From assembly GCA_012295275.1 (NCBI GenBank), contig CM022669.1, positions 9,429,989 through 9,462,488 on the forward strand: a stretch of DNA of 32,500 nucleotides, in the 5' to 3' direction. The notes below the pieces were generated by a model that saw only the letters and a list, made by a program, of their open reading frames with translations, was not told where the DNA came from and searched no databases. Shown here in pieces: positions 22,744 through 32,500 of this stretch (the stretch's first letter is position 1; every line of letters begins with the position of its first letter). A program made the position numbers and the translations under genes. Origin of the DNA: Chrysomallon squamiferum (Eukaryota; Mollusca; Gastropoda; Neomphalida; Peltospiridae).

Positions 22744-23010
22744 AATACATAAATAAAAAAACAAACACACAAAACGAAAATGTATTCAAAACACAAGAGA
22801 TAGGAATAAGATATTAACATCAACAATTAGAAAAACGAAATACAACTACTACTACTACTACTACTAATAATAATAATAAATAAATAAATAAATAAATAAA
22901 TTACTTAATTAGTAATAGTAATAAGATTTACAAACAAAAATCCGCAGCTTGAAGGAAAAAAAAAAAAAAAAAACACAACAAACAACAACAACAACAACAA
23001 CAGCAGAACA
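22701..23010. repeat. (AAAT)n, (CTA)n, second (AAAT)n, A-tract and (CAA)n
   Basis: (AAAT)n at 22708-22744, CTA triplets at 22843-22864, TAA and AAAT at 22865-22902, A19 at about 22957-22973, then CAA triplets at 22976-23002. The reverse-strand ORF at 22909-23235 uses this repeat for its C-terminus and has no recognised domain. Confidence 0.92.
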
Positions 23011-23494
23011 ATTATATATAATTGACTTCACTATCTCAGTAGAACAGAAATAAAAAGGGCAATCATACAGTATATATTTATAAGTAATATAACAAAAGGT
23101 TAAGTAATAATCGCTAAGTTTGACCGCAGTTAACCTCTGGGATGGGCTCGTGTCGTTTCGTACGTCTAAAATTGACGTTAGAAAAACGTAAAAGAGGTTG
23201 AGAAGAGGTTTTGGTGGGCAAATCGATGTTTTCAAATGTTTTGTTGTAGTGTTTTGGACTCAATAATGATGAGTGAGTATTGATTGAAGTAAGAGTAAAT
23301 TTGCAGATTTTACGGAGTATTTATGAAATATATTTAAACAATGAGTTTAGCTGTTTATAAATAGTCTGTTTACTGTTATTCCGTTTTATAACACGATGCG
23401 TTTGTTATTATAGGTTAATTTATATTTTTGATGGAGGCGTTTTTGTATTTTTGTTTGCTTATTTTTGTGCATGTGGGCATATAAATATATATGC
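23011..23494. other. Unique spacer
   Basis: Non-repetitive; 23100-23250 is slightly richer in CpG. No exon recognised. Confidence 0.45.
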
Positions 23495-23605
23495 GTTTGT
23501 GTGTGTGTATGTGTGTATGTGTGTGTGTTTGAGTGTGTGTGTTTGTATGTTTGTGTGTATGTGTTTTATGTGTGTTTGCTTGCATGCATGTATATGTATT
23601 GAGTT
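23495..23605. repeat. GT-rich array
   Basis: GTGTAT, GTTT and GT units with a TGCATGCATG palindromic patch near 23580-23590. Confidence 0.9.
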
Positions 23606-24290
23606 GCCGAACTTTCTATTGTACAAACTTAAAAGTTAATCTGCTTAAATCAAGAACGAATAAGATAAAATATAATACTTTTCTGACATGATAGTTTCCT
23701 TGTAACATGATTTCAGACATAAAATATGATATTTTACTAATCATTTATTATTTAGGTATAACGTGACTTACATTATAAATAAGCTTTAATGTTTTCAGTA
23801 ACAACAGTCAGAGCGTAGTGTTACATTTACTGTTACTAGCAAAACCAGCACTAATCACAATGTACTGGAGATAAATACCATACACTGCGATACAGCAGTT
23901 AGCCAAATAAATAAAATAATAAATACTCCCTAAAGAAAAGATAATAAATAAATTGCCCCCAAAGGAAAACAAAAGAAGAAAAAAAGAAGAGAGAATGAAA
24001 ATAAACTAACACTAAAATTAAATAAAACTAAACTAATAAATAAATAAATAAATATAAAATAAAATGAAAAAAAAAGATGGTCAAATAGGTCGTTGATAAG
24101 GATCGATCTAGCAACCTGATTGCATCTGTTTCATACATTCAGCTCATTGGTATTTAAATCTAGATACAAAACAGCAAGTGTGAGAAATTCGCATGTTTTA
24201 TTATATATTTATACACATTGTATCTCTCTCAAGACTTTCATTAACCTCCTCATCTCGTAACCATCTTTCGACGTTATAATTAAATTCTCA
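23606..24290. other. AT-rich spacer with decayed tRNA-like piece
   Basis: Mostly unique, with AAAT-rich sequence at 23905-24070. On the minus strand tagatcgatcc at about 24112-24102 weakly resembles a B box, and the unique flank to about 24150 may be a SINE relic. The evidence is thin. Confidence 0.35.
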
Positions 24291-24700
24291 ATTACTCCCT
24301 CTTTCTAATCTCGGGTTATTACGTTTCGACGACAACTGCGCATGCTCCGTCGCAGCTCGTGCCGTGATTCACGTGACGAGAACACGTTGTAATTTTCACG
24401 AGAATTAGTTACGAACCTGAGATTTTTCTTTACGTCGTTTTGTGTTCTCCGGCTTTAACGTCGACAAAATAATTTGTGTTTCGCGCAGACGAGAGAAGAA
24501 ATTCGAAGCCGATTAGTTTTGTCAGGCTGCATTTTGCTCGACTTCGTCACGCGGAATATGTTGTATAATAACTGTAATTTCATTTACTGTTGAAAGTAAA
24601 TGGGACACGGTTACCGCATGCGGAACAAAATTTTGCGCGGTGAGCGGACAAGTTCATTTTAAACTGTTCGGGTCCGGGTCAAGTTTAAGATCAGGTGTGG
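24291..24700. promoter_or_regulatory. CpG-dense island, candidate promoter
   Basis: CpG density rises abruptly: eleven CpG in about 70 bp around 24320-24390. It contains actgcgcatgctcc at 24335-24348, close to an NRF-1 site, a TCACGTGA at 24369-24376, and later gcatgcgg and gcgcgg. In a methylated, CpG-depleted animal genome such islands mark promoters of broadly expressed genes. No TATA box and no ORF start is clear on either strand, so the direction is unknown. Confidence 0.4.
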
Positions 24701-25637
24701 GTGTGTAACAGGGAGAATGAATATAACTAAACTAAGCAAGTTTTTTTTTGTTGTTTTTTTTTGTTATTTTGTTATTTTTTGTTTGGTTGTTTGTTCGTTT
24801 AATTTGAGCATTTCCACCGAAGTTATTTTTAATTCTATTAATAATTTTAGACAGAGCAGCGAAAAGACAGAAATATATAGAAATATAATCATGATCTCTT
24901 ATGTTGCATAAAGATATATGTGTCTATATATATGTGTCTATATATATATATGTGTGTGTGTCTATATATATATATAACTAAATAAATATCTATATATCTA
25001 TACTTATTTACTTACTTACATAGACTGAAAGATAGATTGACTGACAAATAAATAAATAAATAAATATATAAATGTAAACAATGTTTTCGTAACACACAAA
25101 TATTTTAACGTTTATAAAGATTAGAATGAATAGGCATGTGATAATTTATTTTCTGTACGTAGGTAAGTATAAGATAAAAACATCTCGTGTTTCCTGTATA
25201 TGCAAAAAAATTGCTTAAAATGAAAAAAAAAAAAAAAAAAATGAAATAAAAATAACGATCTGGTTTCACAACAAGATGTTTTTGTAATGGGGGAAAAATC
25301 CGGATTCAAAAACAAAAACAAACTGTACCAACAGAAAATTTCATTCACAAAAACAGTGGAACATAAAAATAAACACAAAAATATTTATACAAATCAATAT
25401 TACATTCTTAAAAAAACTAAATGAAAAGATTACTACTTACGATTTGCGTAAGTGATTTTAAAATAAGTTATTGACCACGTTTCGTTGGTAAATCCCACTC
25501 GTTTTGTCAAGTCGTTTATGACGTCATAATGCCGTGACCTTCTACCTCAGTAATATAAATGCAAATGTCGTTTTTAAACGAAAGAATGAAACGAAGAATA
25601 ATAGAAAACAAGTGGGCGTACGTCGACGTCGTCGTCA
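24701..25637. other. AT-rich spacer with a small TATATGTGTC minisatellite
   Basis: T-rich sequence at 24738-24800. Three units of tatatgtgtcta type alternate with TA runs at 24914-24976. (AAAT)n occurs at 25047-25065 and A20 at 25221-25241. A TGACGTCA palindrome sits at 25519-25526. No gene. Confidence 0.6.
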
Positions 25638-25890
<253 letters not shown>

Positions 25891-25988
25891 ATGACAGCAG
25901 CTCACTTTATTTCTGTAAATTTTCACGCAACTGTCAGATTATATAGTAAATCTACAATCAAACCCATGTCTCTCTATTTCTGAGATTA

Positions 25989-26044
<56 letters not shown>

Positions 26045-26209
26045 TTGTTCACAGACACATATATAAACCAAATCAAAGAAATAAATAATAAAAAACCACG
26101 GATACAGTTTTACTTTTATCAGAATTTCATGTAAACACGTGACAGTTAAAACTGCACAGATATCAGGAAAGTAGTCTGTCTAGTTTGTTATTATATACAC
26201 AACAATTTC
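25891..26209. repeat. Unique DNA with (CA)n
   Basis: (CA)n with two interruptions at 25991-26039, flanked by unique AT-rich sequence; CACGTG at 26136-26141. Confidence 0.85.
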
Positions 26210-26527
26210 GCGTGCTGTTTCCGTCTCGAACCGCCGGAAATCAATTTCTCGACGTAATTACGTATATTACATTGAACCCAGTGATCGGAAAACTAATTTA
26301 TTATAGATTTCATTAATTATCTTATAACGAACGTGAAACGGCTAGCTGGTATGTTTGCTTCTTTTCTTCTCTTCTGCTTATTAAAACTGTTCTGTTGACC
26401 CCCTCAGGTATGCTATACGTTGATGCAGTACTGTGAGCAGTGTTTATTAAATGTTCTTTTAACGGGTCCGTACGCGATTCTGGGAAATGTCTTGAGGGAA
26501 AAAAGCGAGGTCGTAATAAGTGAATAA
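26210..26527 (+). other. Unique block with strong acceptor-like sequence and a small ORF
   Basis: A pyrimidine-rich stretch with a branch-like cttattaaaac and gaccccctcag at 26398-26407 forms a good 3' splice-site candidate. In the third frame after it, 26423-26527 encodes 34 residues (MQYCEQC start) ending in TAA. I recognise no domain. It could be a terminal exon or chance. Confidence 0.15.
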
Positions 26528-26764
26528 ATGAATAATCGAGGACGAAGGGAGGCAGTTTAAACAGCCACAGACGGAAGTTAATGTGGTTGCAAGTCTCGCC
26601 TGATGTCTATTAAATATACTTATCACTGTATTGGAAGGAAGTAGAAGCGATTTTTCTCTTTTTCTGGGTTAATGTCCGTGTGGGGGTCTGTTGTTAAATT
26701 TCTCCGTGTGTCCCGAGGTAACTGAAAAATAGAGAGGTGCGAAATGAATTCAGAGAAATATTTG

Positions 26765-26766
<2 letters not shown>
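26528..26766. other. Unique spacer
   Basis: Non-repetitive DNA, nothing recognised. Confidence 0.5.
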
Positions 26767-26815
<49 letters not shown>

Positions 26816-26910
26816 GAGAGCACAAAACACACTCAAGTCCAGGTATGTTGTATGGTTGCAACTGGTATTAACGAGATTAGAACTCGCTACCTGCAGATCT
26901 GTTAACGCAG
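26767..26910 (-). mobile_element. SINE-like remnant ending in (TC)n (minus strand)
   Basis: On the minus strand ctgcaggtagcgagttctaa (from about 26895) resembles a tRNA T-arm, with a B-box-like GAGTTCTAATCTCG at 26885-26872. About 60 bp on, TC repeats begin (26819-26767 on +, written as GA with two CAGA interruptions). The ctg-aggta-cg-gttc pattern is shared with the remnant at 12880-12920. Confidence 0.35.
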
Positions 26911-27250
26911 TTTTAAAAATACACTTTCCAAAAAGGTAACAAAACTGACGGTAAATCTGTGAAATGCACTCGTCTCGTGACATGCATCCCTTGTACTTCG
27001 CAACTCAGAAATTGATTTCATTTCTATGGGCGCCTCGTGCATTGCAAATGACGTTGTCGGAAACCGCGTGTCAAACATTCGTTTCGATTAATGAAAATTT
27101 CTTTAGTCTATTCCCCTGTTGACAATTTGTCTACACAATAGAAAAAATAATTGCTTGTGTCGTAGTTTTCTTTCAGTGTACTGAGAATAATATTATAGTT
27201 TTCTGTTGCCATTTACTTAATGCGACAAACACATACACATATCATGTGTA
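26911..27250. other. Unique spacer
   Basis: Complex sequence with moderate CpG around 26975-27070; no gene recognised. Confidence 0.45.
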
Positions 27251-27600
27251 TTCATACTCTCTCTCTCTCACACACACATACATACATACACAAACACACA
27301 GATACACACACATATATAAACAACAATAACAACAACAACAAAATGGCTTGAAAAATAATAAACAAATAAATAATAATAACAATAATAATAATAATAATAA
27401 ATTTAAAATAACAAAATAATAATGAAAAATAACAAAGAAATCCTAAAGAAAAACAACAACAAAAACAACAGTAACAAATACAGCAAAACAACCAAAAAAT
27501 AAAAAAAAAAAAAGCAACCCACAATAATAAATAAATAAAGCACAACCAAAATGACAAACAGCTGAAAGCAAATTGAAAAAATAAAAAAAATAAAACAATA
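27251..27600. repeat. Mixed CT/CA, CAA, AAT and A-rich region
   Basis: Short (CT)n at 27257-27268, CA-rich to 27315, CAA triplets, AAT triplets at 27370-27400, and degenerate CAA/AAAAT to 27600. The 121-residue reverse ORF is rich in Phe/Leu/Cys because of this composition. Confidence 0.85.
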
Positions 27601-27956
27601 AAACCCCAGTATAACAAAGCAAATTATTTACAAGCGATGATTCAAAGTGAATTCAGTTTGAGAGGAAACTACGTACGTTATAATTAACTGTCACGTACAG
27701 CAGCACAGTTTATAGAAGTTCTCGGCGAAACTGAACCGATCAGAGATTTATTACACAACAAGAGATGAGATCTCGTCTAGGAAAATGAAATGACGTTATC
27801 TACAAGTCGTAATTTTTGTACACGAGGGAATTCACACTGAAAAAAACCCACAAAGAATTAGACTGCGAAAGATCTGAGTTAAAAATAATCAAATAAAACC
27901 ACAAACATAAGAAAAAGAACAAAAGAAAATAATATTGAGAAAACGACGATGATAAA

Positions 27957-27997
<41 letters not shown>

Positions 27998-28014
27998 CAA
28001 AAAAGTTTATCCAT
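27601..28014. repeat. Unique DNA then (AAAT)n
   Basis: 27601-27955 is unique A-rich sequence; (AAAT)n runs at 27957-27997. Confidence 0.85.
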
Positions 28015-28225
<211 letters not shown>

Positions 28226-28254
28226 AAATTATTTCATACTGCGTTGTTAATGTG

Positions 28255-28470
28255 AAAATCTCTTTTACTGGTTTTTAATTTAGCCGCGTGTCATTAATAA
28301 TTAATTAAATTTCGTCAATAATCAATATCCGTCACGTGTTCACGCGGTGCCTCTAATTAATTACTCGCGCGCGGTAAATGAGTTCTGCGCGTCCACATGA
28401 GGTGATGACACCCGTCTAATGAGTTTCTCTCGTGTCACGTGATCTCCCCCAGAATCCGTTAATGATTAAA
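28255..28470. promoter_or_regulatory. CpG-dense block with TAATTA sites and M-boxes
   Basis: Contains taattaattaaatt (28299-28312), ctaattaattactcgcgcgcgg (about 28352-28373), CACGTG at 28333-28338 and TCACGTGA at 28435-28442. A mix of homeodomain-type TAATTA and bHLH-type palindromes in an island free of microsatellites suggests an enhancer or conserved non-coding element. No ORF is convincing. Confidence 0.35.
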
Positions 28471-28740
28471 CAAGTCATCCTGATGAAATGTTACATTGTA
28501 AAACACCTGAACATCTGTCTATACACACACACAAACATAGGCACACGTACACACAAACACACAAACACACAGTCACACGCGCAAACATACATGCACATAC
28601 AGACACACATGACACATACAAAACTGCTCACATACACAAACGCAGTTAGACACGCGCACAACACTTTTACAGAATATACACACAAACGCACGAATTATAT
28701 ATTACACACGTAAACAAATAGTCATACATTAATTAAAAAG
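28471..28740. repeat. Interrupted CA-rich array
   Basis: ACAC/ACAAACAC/CATACA units from about 28523 to 28690. Both-strand ORFs are repeat translations. Confidence 0.9.
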
Positions 28741-28745
28741 GTCCG

Positions 28746-28805
28746 CTTATTTATTTATTTATTTTTATTAAGATATAAATAAATAAATAAATAAATAAAT
28801 AAATA
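28746..28805. repeat. (TTTA)n facing (TAAA)n, potential hairpin
   Basis: (TTTA)n at 28748-28766 is followed within about 10 bp by (AAAT)n at 28776-28804, its reverse complement. The pair forms a microsatellite hairpin. Confidence 0.9.
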
Positions 28806-28908
28806 CACTGAAATTACCTAAACGGAAAAAGAAGAAAAAATCTAAGAAAGTAAAACAAAACAGAAATAGGTATATGATAGATAGACAGAAAAGCAGACAG
28901 AGAGATAC

Positions 28909-28962
<54 letters not shown>

Positions 28963-28965
28963 TAA
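28806..28965. repeat. Unique DNA and (GATA)n
   Basis: (GATA)n at 28909-28962 with an imperfect GACA/GATA lead-in from 28875. Confidence 0.95.
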
Positions 28966-29536
28966 GATACGACAGAAAATTCTCATGAAAGAGAAGCTAC
29001 TAAAATGTATCTTTAAAGGAAATTTCACTAAACGTGTCTCTAGTTGCACACGTCTCAAAGTGACAGCCCGAGAAAAGCGTGTGAACCGCTAGATATCGAT
29101 TTATCGACACGTGCAGTGCAGACATTTCTACTCAACGCTTTGAACGCTTAGAAACAGCCCTCTCACCAGTTAGTAATGTAAACCTGGGAATAAAATTGAT
29201 CTGTTGAAATGTAAACATTTTTTTTAGAAAGAACATTGTCTTTACATTAAGTACATTGGCTCAAATATTTGTCTGTTTTTTTTTTTTCATCTTTAAAAAA
29301 AAAAAAAAAAAAAAAAAATTGAAAATAAAAATGTTAAAATAAAAATAATAAAAAAAATGATTTCTTTTTATAACGGTTTCTTTCATCTGTTTCTTTCTTC
29401 TTTTTACTGGAAGTAAAATAAATAAGGTGAAATGGATTCACTTAGATAGAAACAAACTAAACACGAAGGGTGGTTTCAGAATGTAACGAATATGTTCCCT
29501 CACATTGATAAATGTGCTCTGGTATTAAACGAATAG
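28966..29536. other. Unique spacer with A and T tracts
   Basis: Complex sequence at 29040-29200, CACGTG at 29108-29113, then T and A homopolymers at 29276-29320. No gene recognised. Confidence 0.5.
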
Positions 29537-29537
29537 A

Positions 29538-29571
<34 letters not shown>

Positions 29572-29690
29572 GTTATTATTATTATTATTATTGTTGTTGT
29601 TTTTCTTGTTGTTGTTGTTGTTGCTGCTGCTGCTGCTGCTGTTGTTGTTGGTGATGTTATTTTTGTTGTTGTTGTAGTCCTTATTTCCTG
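29537..29690. repeat. (TTA)n / (GTT)n / (GCT)n trinucleotide mosaic
   Basis: TTA at 29539-29591, then GTT and TGC/GCT at 29620-29650, GTT again to 29675. Transitions preserve the triplet register. Confidence 0.95.
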
Positions 29691-30235
29691 GAATAGGCAG
29701 GTTGTGACATATTTAATTATTTGAAATAAGTATGTAAACAAATTAATAAGTAAATAACAACGGTGAATGATACATATGTAATGGACTGTTATAAAACAGT
29801 TTAGTAAGCCCATAAAAAATACATCTTTCTAATTACAATTAAAGCGATGTTATATTTCTCTTACTATATTCGCGATATTTAATTCTGTGTTTTGACCCGA
29901 ATGGTCTACCATACTTCGACTGCCAGTTACAGCTGTTTGATGGGTCGTGTTGTTTCCTGAAATACGCGGCTTGTCGTGACATATTTAATTATAATAATAA
30001 TTACAAAAAAAAAAAAAAAAAAAGTTTTCTTAAGGTGGATCGAATAAGTATGAATACAATTACAAACTCAGACAAAGTGATTTATCTAGGTAATTATTTA
30101 TTTATATATGTTGGGTATGATGTTAGAATATTAATACTGTTGATTTATATAATTAACATTTATGTTATTTCGCTGGTTATTAACACTGGATTATTTCCGG
30201 GCTGCGCCGACCTCGTATTCTTCATCATCTGAAAT
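29691..30235. other. Unique spacer
   Basis: AT-rich unique DNA with A19 at about 30005-30023. The phrase catatttaattat occurs at about 29708 and about 29980, each about 20-30 bp after a cctg-aata motif. It hints at a small decayed repeat pair. Confidence 0.45.
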
Positions 30236-30424
30236 AACAACAACGTCAGCAGCATCAGAAACAACAGTACAACAGCAACAACAACAACTACTACTACAGC
30301 AACAACAATATGATGACGATGATAATAATAATAATAGCTGTAGTAGTAGTAATAGTGGTATTAATGACGATTATAATTATGATTATGACGATAATGATGA
30401 TAATGATGATGATGACGTTGTATA
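30236..30424 (+). repeat. Register-preserving trinucleotide mosaic
   Basis: CAA/CAG/ACA, CTA, GAT, AAT, AGT and GAC triplets follow one another for about 190 bp in one continuous register that ends at TAA 30423-30425. The 87-residue ORF (Gln-, Asp-, Asn-rich) follows this register but shows no folded domain and starts without an ATG context I trust. Confidence 0.85.
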
Positions 30425-30758
30425 AGCTAATTAATTATTTGTGTTCTATTTTTACGTCGTCGTAGCACGTGCAATCCAGTCTGTCACCCTCCGTCACTAT
30501 GAACCCCCCACAGAAACCATCACTGAAACGTTTATAGTGCGTTTTCAAAAAGAACTCCCTTGACACGTCTGTTCAACGAAACACACAGTCGTATTCTGAA
30601 AATGTAGAGTCCCAGAGGTGACGTTAAGTTGAGTTAATTTTTAAAACACTACACAATTCATTGTACTCTGAGTAAAATTTAATATCTCGTAACTTGACGA
30701 TCGCAGTGTAAATGCAGCCAGCTAGAAACTAAAAAGCATTGTACCATATATCAAGAAG
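30425..30758. other. Unique spacer before an A tract
   Basis: Non-repetitive, with CpG around 30455-30475 and CACGTG at 30466-30471. It could be the body of an element whose tail is the following A tract, but no box is recognised. Confidence 0.4.

Positions 30759-30830
<72 letters not shown>
30759..30830. repeat. A72 homopolymer
   Basis: About 72 uninterrupted A, ending gaaagaaatac. It is the longest homopolymer in the window. It is either a young poly(A) tail or an expanded mononucleotide tract; the true length is uncertain in most assemblies. Confidence 0.95.
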
Positions 30831-30832
<2 letters not shown>

Positions 30833-31110
30833 AAGAAATACATTTGTTACAGTTTCTATGTATCGTAATTTCTCCAAATGGACAGTAGATAACAAGTTTG
30901 CTTTACTTTTTATTTTTTATATTTTTTAATTTTTTATATTCATATTTATTATTATTATTATTATTAGTTATTTTTTTAAATTATTACTTTTTTTAATTGC
31001 GTGTCCCTTTTAGAATTATCTGTAACAAACACAGAAGACGCATCTACGTTTTCTTTGTTTCATATTAATCCCAGCTGTTTGTTTTTGTACCCACACTGTT
31101 TTGTACCCAG
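30831..31110. other. AT-rich spacer
   Basis: T/A-rich with a short (ATT)n at 30949-30966. It ends in a pyrimidine-rich stretch leading to gtacccag at 31110. Confidence 0.5.
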
Positions 31111-31185
31111 TCTAAGATGTGGCTGGTAGTAAGATCAATCCTCCTTATTGGATTTTTGCCCGTTCCTGACAGTGGCTCTGGAAAG
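31111..31185 (+). other. Candidate signal-peptide exon
   Basis: A 3' splice-like ttttgtacccag ends at 31110. ATG follows at 31117 and 23 codons run to a donor-like gaaag|gtaaaat at 31185/31186, in phase 0. The peptide begins MWLVVRSILLIGFLPV, a short n-region and a hydrophobic core like a secretion signal. No downstream acceptor within the window keeps a phase-0 frame open by eye, so the partner exon would lie outside. Chance remains possible. Confidence 0.2.
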
Positions 31186-31247
31186 GTAAAATACTATCCA
31201 CCTTTGTATCTATGGATGGGTTCTTACAAAAAACTTCTAGATGCTAA

Positions 31248-31490
31248 TTAAAAATAAAGAATAAAACTAAAAATACTCTTCGTTTGTCGACAATAGTTTC
31301 CTCTGTAGTAACCTGTATAGCAGTAACCAAGGACATTTCACCAAAATACGATGAAACTAAAAATACGTTGACTACGCCTTTAAATGAAACATGTTGCTCT
31401 CTCTTAATTTCATCTCTAGTGCAAGTGACCTGTACAAATGGAAAAACATTGCTAGACTGTTTTGTTCCACTTATCACTGTTCCTGGCTAA
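31248..31490 (+). other. Unrecognised short open frame
   Basis: Open for 80 codons in unique sequence, Cys- and Thr-rich (VTCTNGKTLLDC near the end), with an NET glycosylation-type sequon, but no usable ATG. The opposite strand is also open over 31244-31477. AG acceptors at 31295, 31307 and 31315 would not fit the phase of the exon at 31111-31185. It may be an exon of a secreted protein or neutral sequence. Confidence 0.15.
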
Positions 31491-31925
<435 letters not shown>

Positions 31926-32270
31926 TATCGTTCTCTTTCTCACTCTGTTTCTGTCTCTTTTATTCCCTCTTTTCATCTCTAACCCTTCTCTCTGTTTCTC
32001 TGCCATCATCTACTAAAATACATATTTTTATTTGACAGGATGTCTGGGTATAATCCCAACTTCTTCCCCAGTTTCCATCTTCATGTCTGTCTACACCACA
32101 GATTTATAAAACATTAATAGAAACTTTAAAACATATATATATATATATATATGTTAAAAAATTCTTCATAGAATCTACCAGAGTAGTCTTTACTGAGACT
32201 GTTCTCTTTGCTAAATGCCACTGACACGACGCTAAAGACTTAAAACACTAAGTGATTCTTACTAACGTGA
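31926..32270. other. Unique spacer with (AT)n
   Basis: Pyrimidine-rich to 32005. An acceptor-like tttttatttgacag ends at 32038. (AT)n lies at 32132-32152. No supported exon. Confidence 0.45.
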
Positions 32271-32500
32271 AGCTACTTGGCCGATGTTTGTCCAGTCTAA
32301 TGATCGAGATTGGCCGCACGTTTACAGAGTTCCCAGAACAAACTGAAAATATTGTCCTATTAAGAGAGCAAACATCAGCCGGTGTCGTTTCATAAATTAT
32401 TCCCGTGAATGGACTCTCCGCGGAATCGCTCTGACATCACGACCGAAGAGGAGAAGCTTCGCAGCAAGAGGAAAATGGCGCAGCTAATTAACTGATGTTG
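32271..32500 (+). promoter_or_regulatory. CpG-bearing block at window edge with a 28-codon ORF
   Basis: Unique, CpG-richer sequence. An ATG at 32409 opens a 28-residue frame (MDSPRNRSDITTEEEKLRSK start, basic and acidic) closed by TGA at 32493-32495. A second ATG in good context, aaaatggcg, lies in frame at 32475. It may be a promoter with a 5' UTR and upstream ORF, or the first exon of a gene beyond the window. No family recognised. Confidence 0.2.

Noticed and set aside
32039-32120. Exon beginning after the acceptor-like sequence at 32038
   Set aside because: The frames close quickly, the best one has no donor before its stop, and it does not fit the phase of the exon at 31111-31185.

Overview
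This is an AT-rich window from a large animal genome, dominated by simple repeats. It contains one confident protein-coding gene. Di-, tri- and tetranucleotide arrays ((TC)n, (TTA)n, (TAG)n, (CATA)n, (TTTA)n, (CA)n), long A/T homopolymers and decayed tRNA-like SINE pieces fill most of the space. This texture, together with the animal-type gene, fits a mollusc and most likely a cephalopod. That placement is an inference: no species marker is present. No bacterial, phage, CRISPR, rRNA or intact tRNA feature is visible, and no transposase or reverse transcriptase ORF.

The gene (9816-10910, + strand) encodes a complete eight-helix ZIP (SLC39) metal importer of the ZIP1/2/3 group, uninterrupted in one exon. 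It has the TM4 motif HGIFEG, the TM5 motif HRCVLAF and a TM2 segment ending in LLPD. Its long TM3-TM4 loop is acidic rather than histidine-rich. A plausible 3' splice site abuts the ATG, so a non-coding 5' exon probably lies upstream. CpG-rich sequence at 6181-6970 and a TATA-like site at 7998 are the candidate promoter sites. The stop codon lies inside a 14-bp palindrome that is tandemly repeated just downstream.

Layout: 1-6180 is microsatellite-rich spacer. 6181-9815 is the lower-repeat 5' flank of the ZIP gene, including a decayed tandem repeat of about 55 bp at 7990-8790. 9816-10910 is the ZIP CDS. 10911-13000 is the 3' flank and repeats, with an isolated G-tract. 13066-13312 is a MITE-like inverted repeat. 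13561-32500 is repeat-rich spacer interrupted by CpG-dense islands (13561-13870, 24291-24700, 28255-28470, 32271-32500). These islands are candidate promoters, enhancers or exons of genes outside the window. A possible signal-peptide exon lies at 31111-31185.

Apart from the ZIP gene, the most useful observations are: a 77-bp module present twice with about 95% identity, each time between (TC)n and CA-rich DNA; several tRNA B-box-like sequences placed 40-75 bp before (TC)n arrays; and an excess of CACGTG/TCACGTGA palindromes. I found no convincing new biological system.
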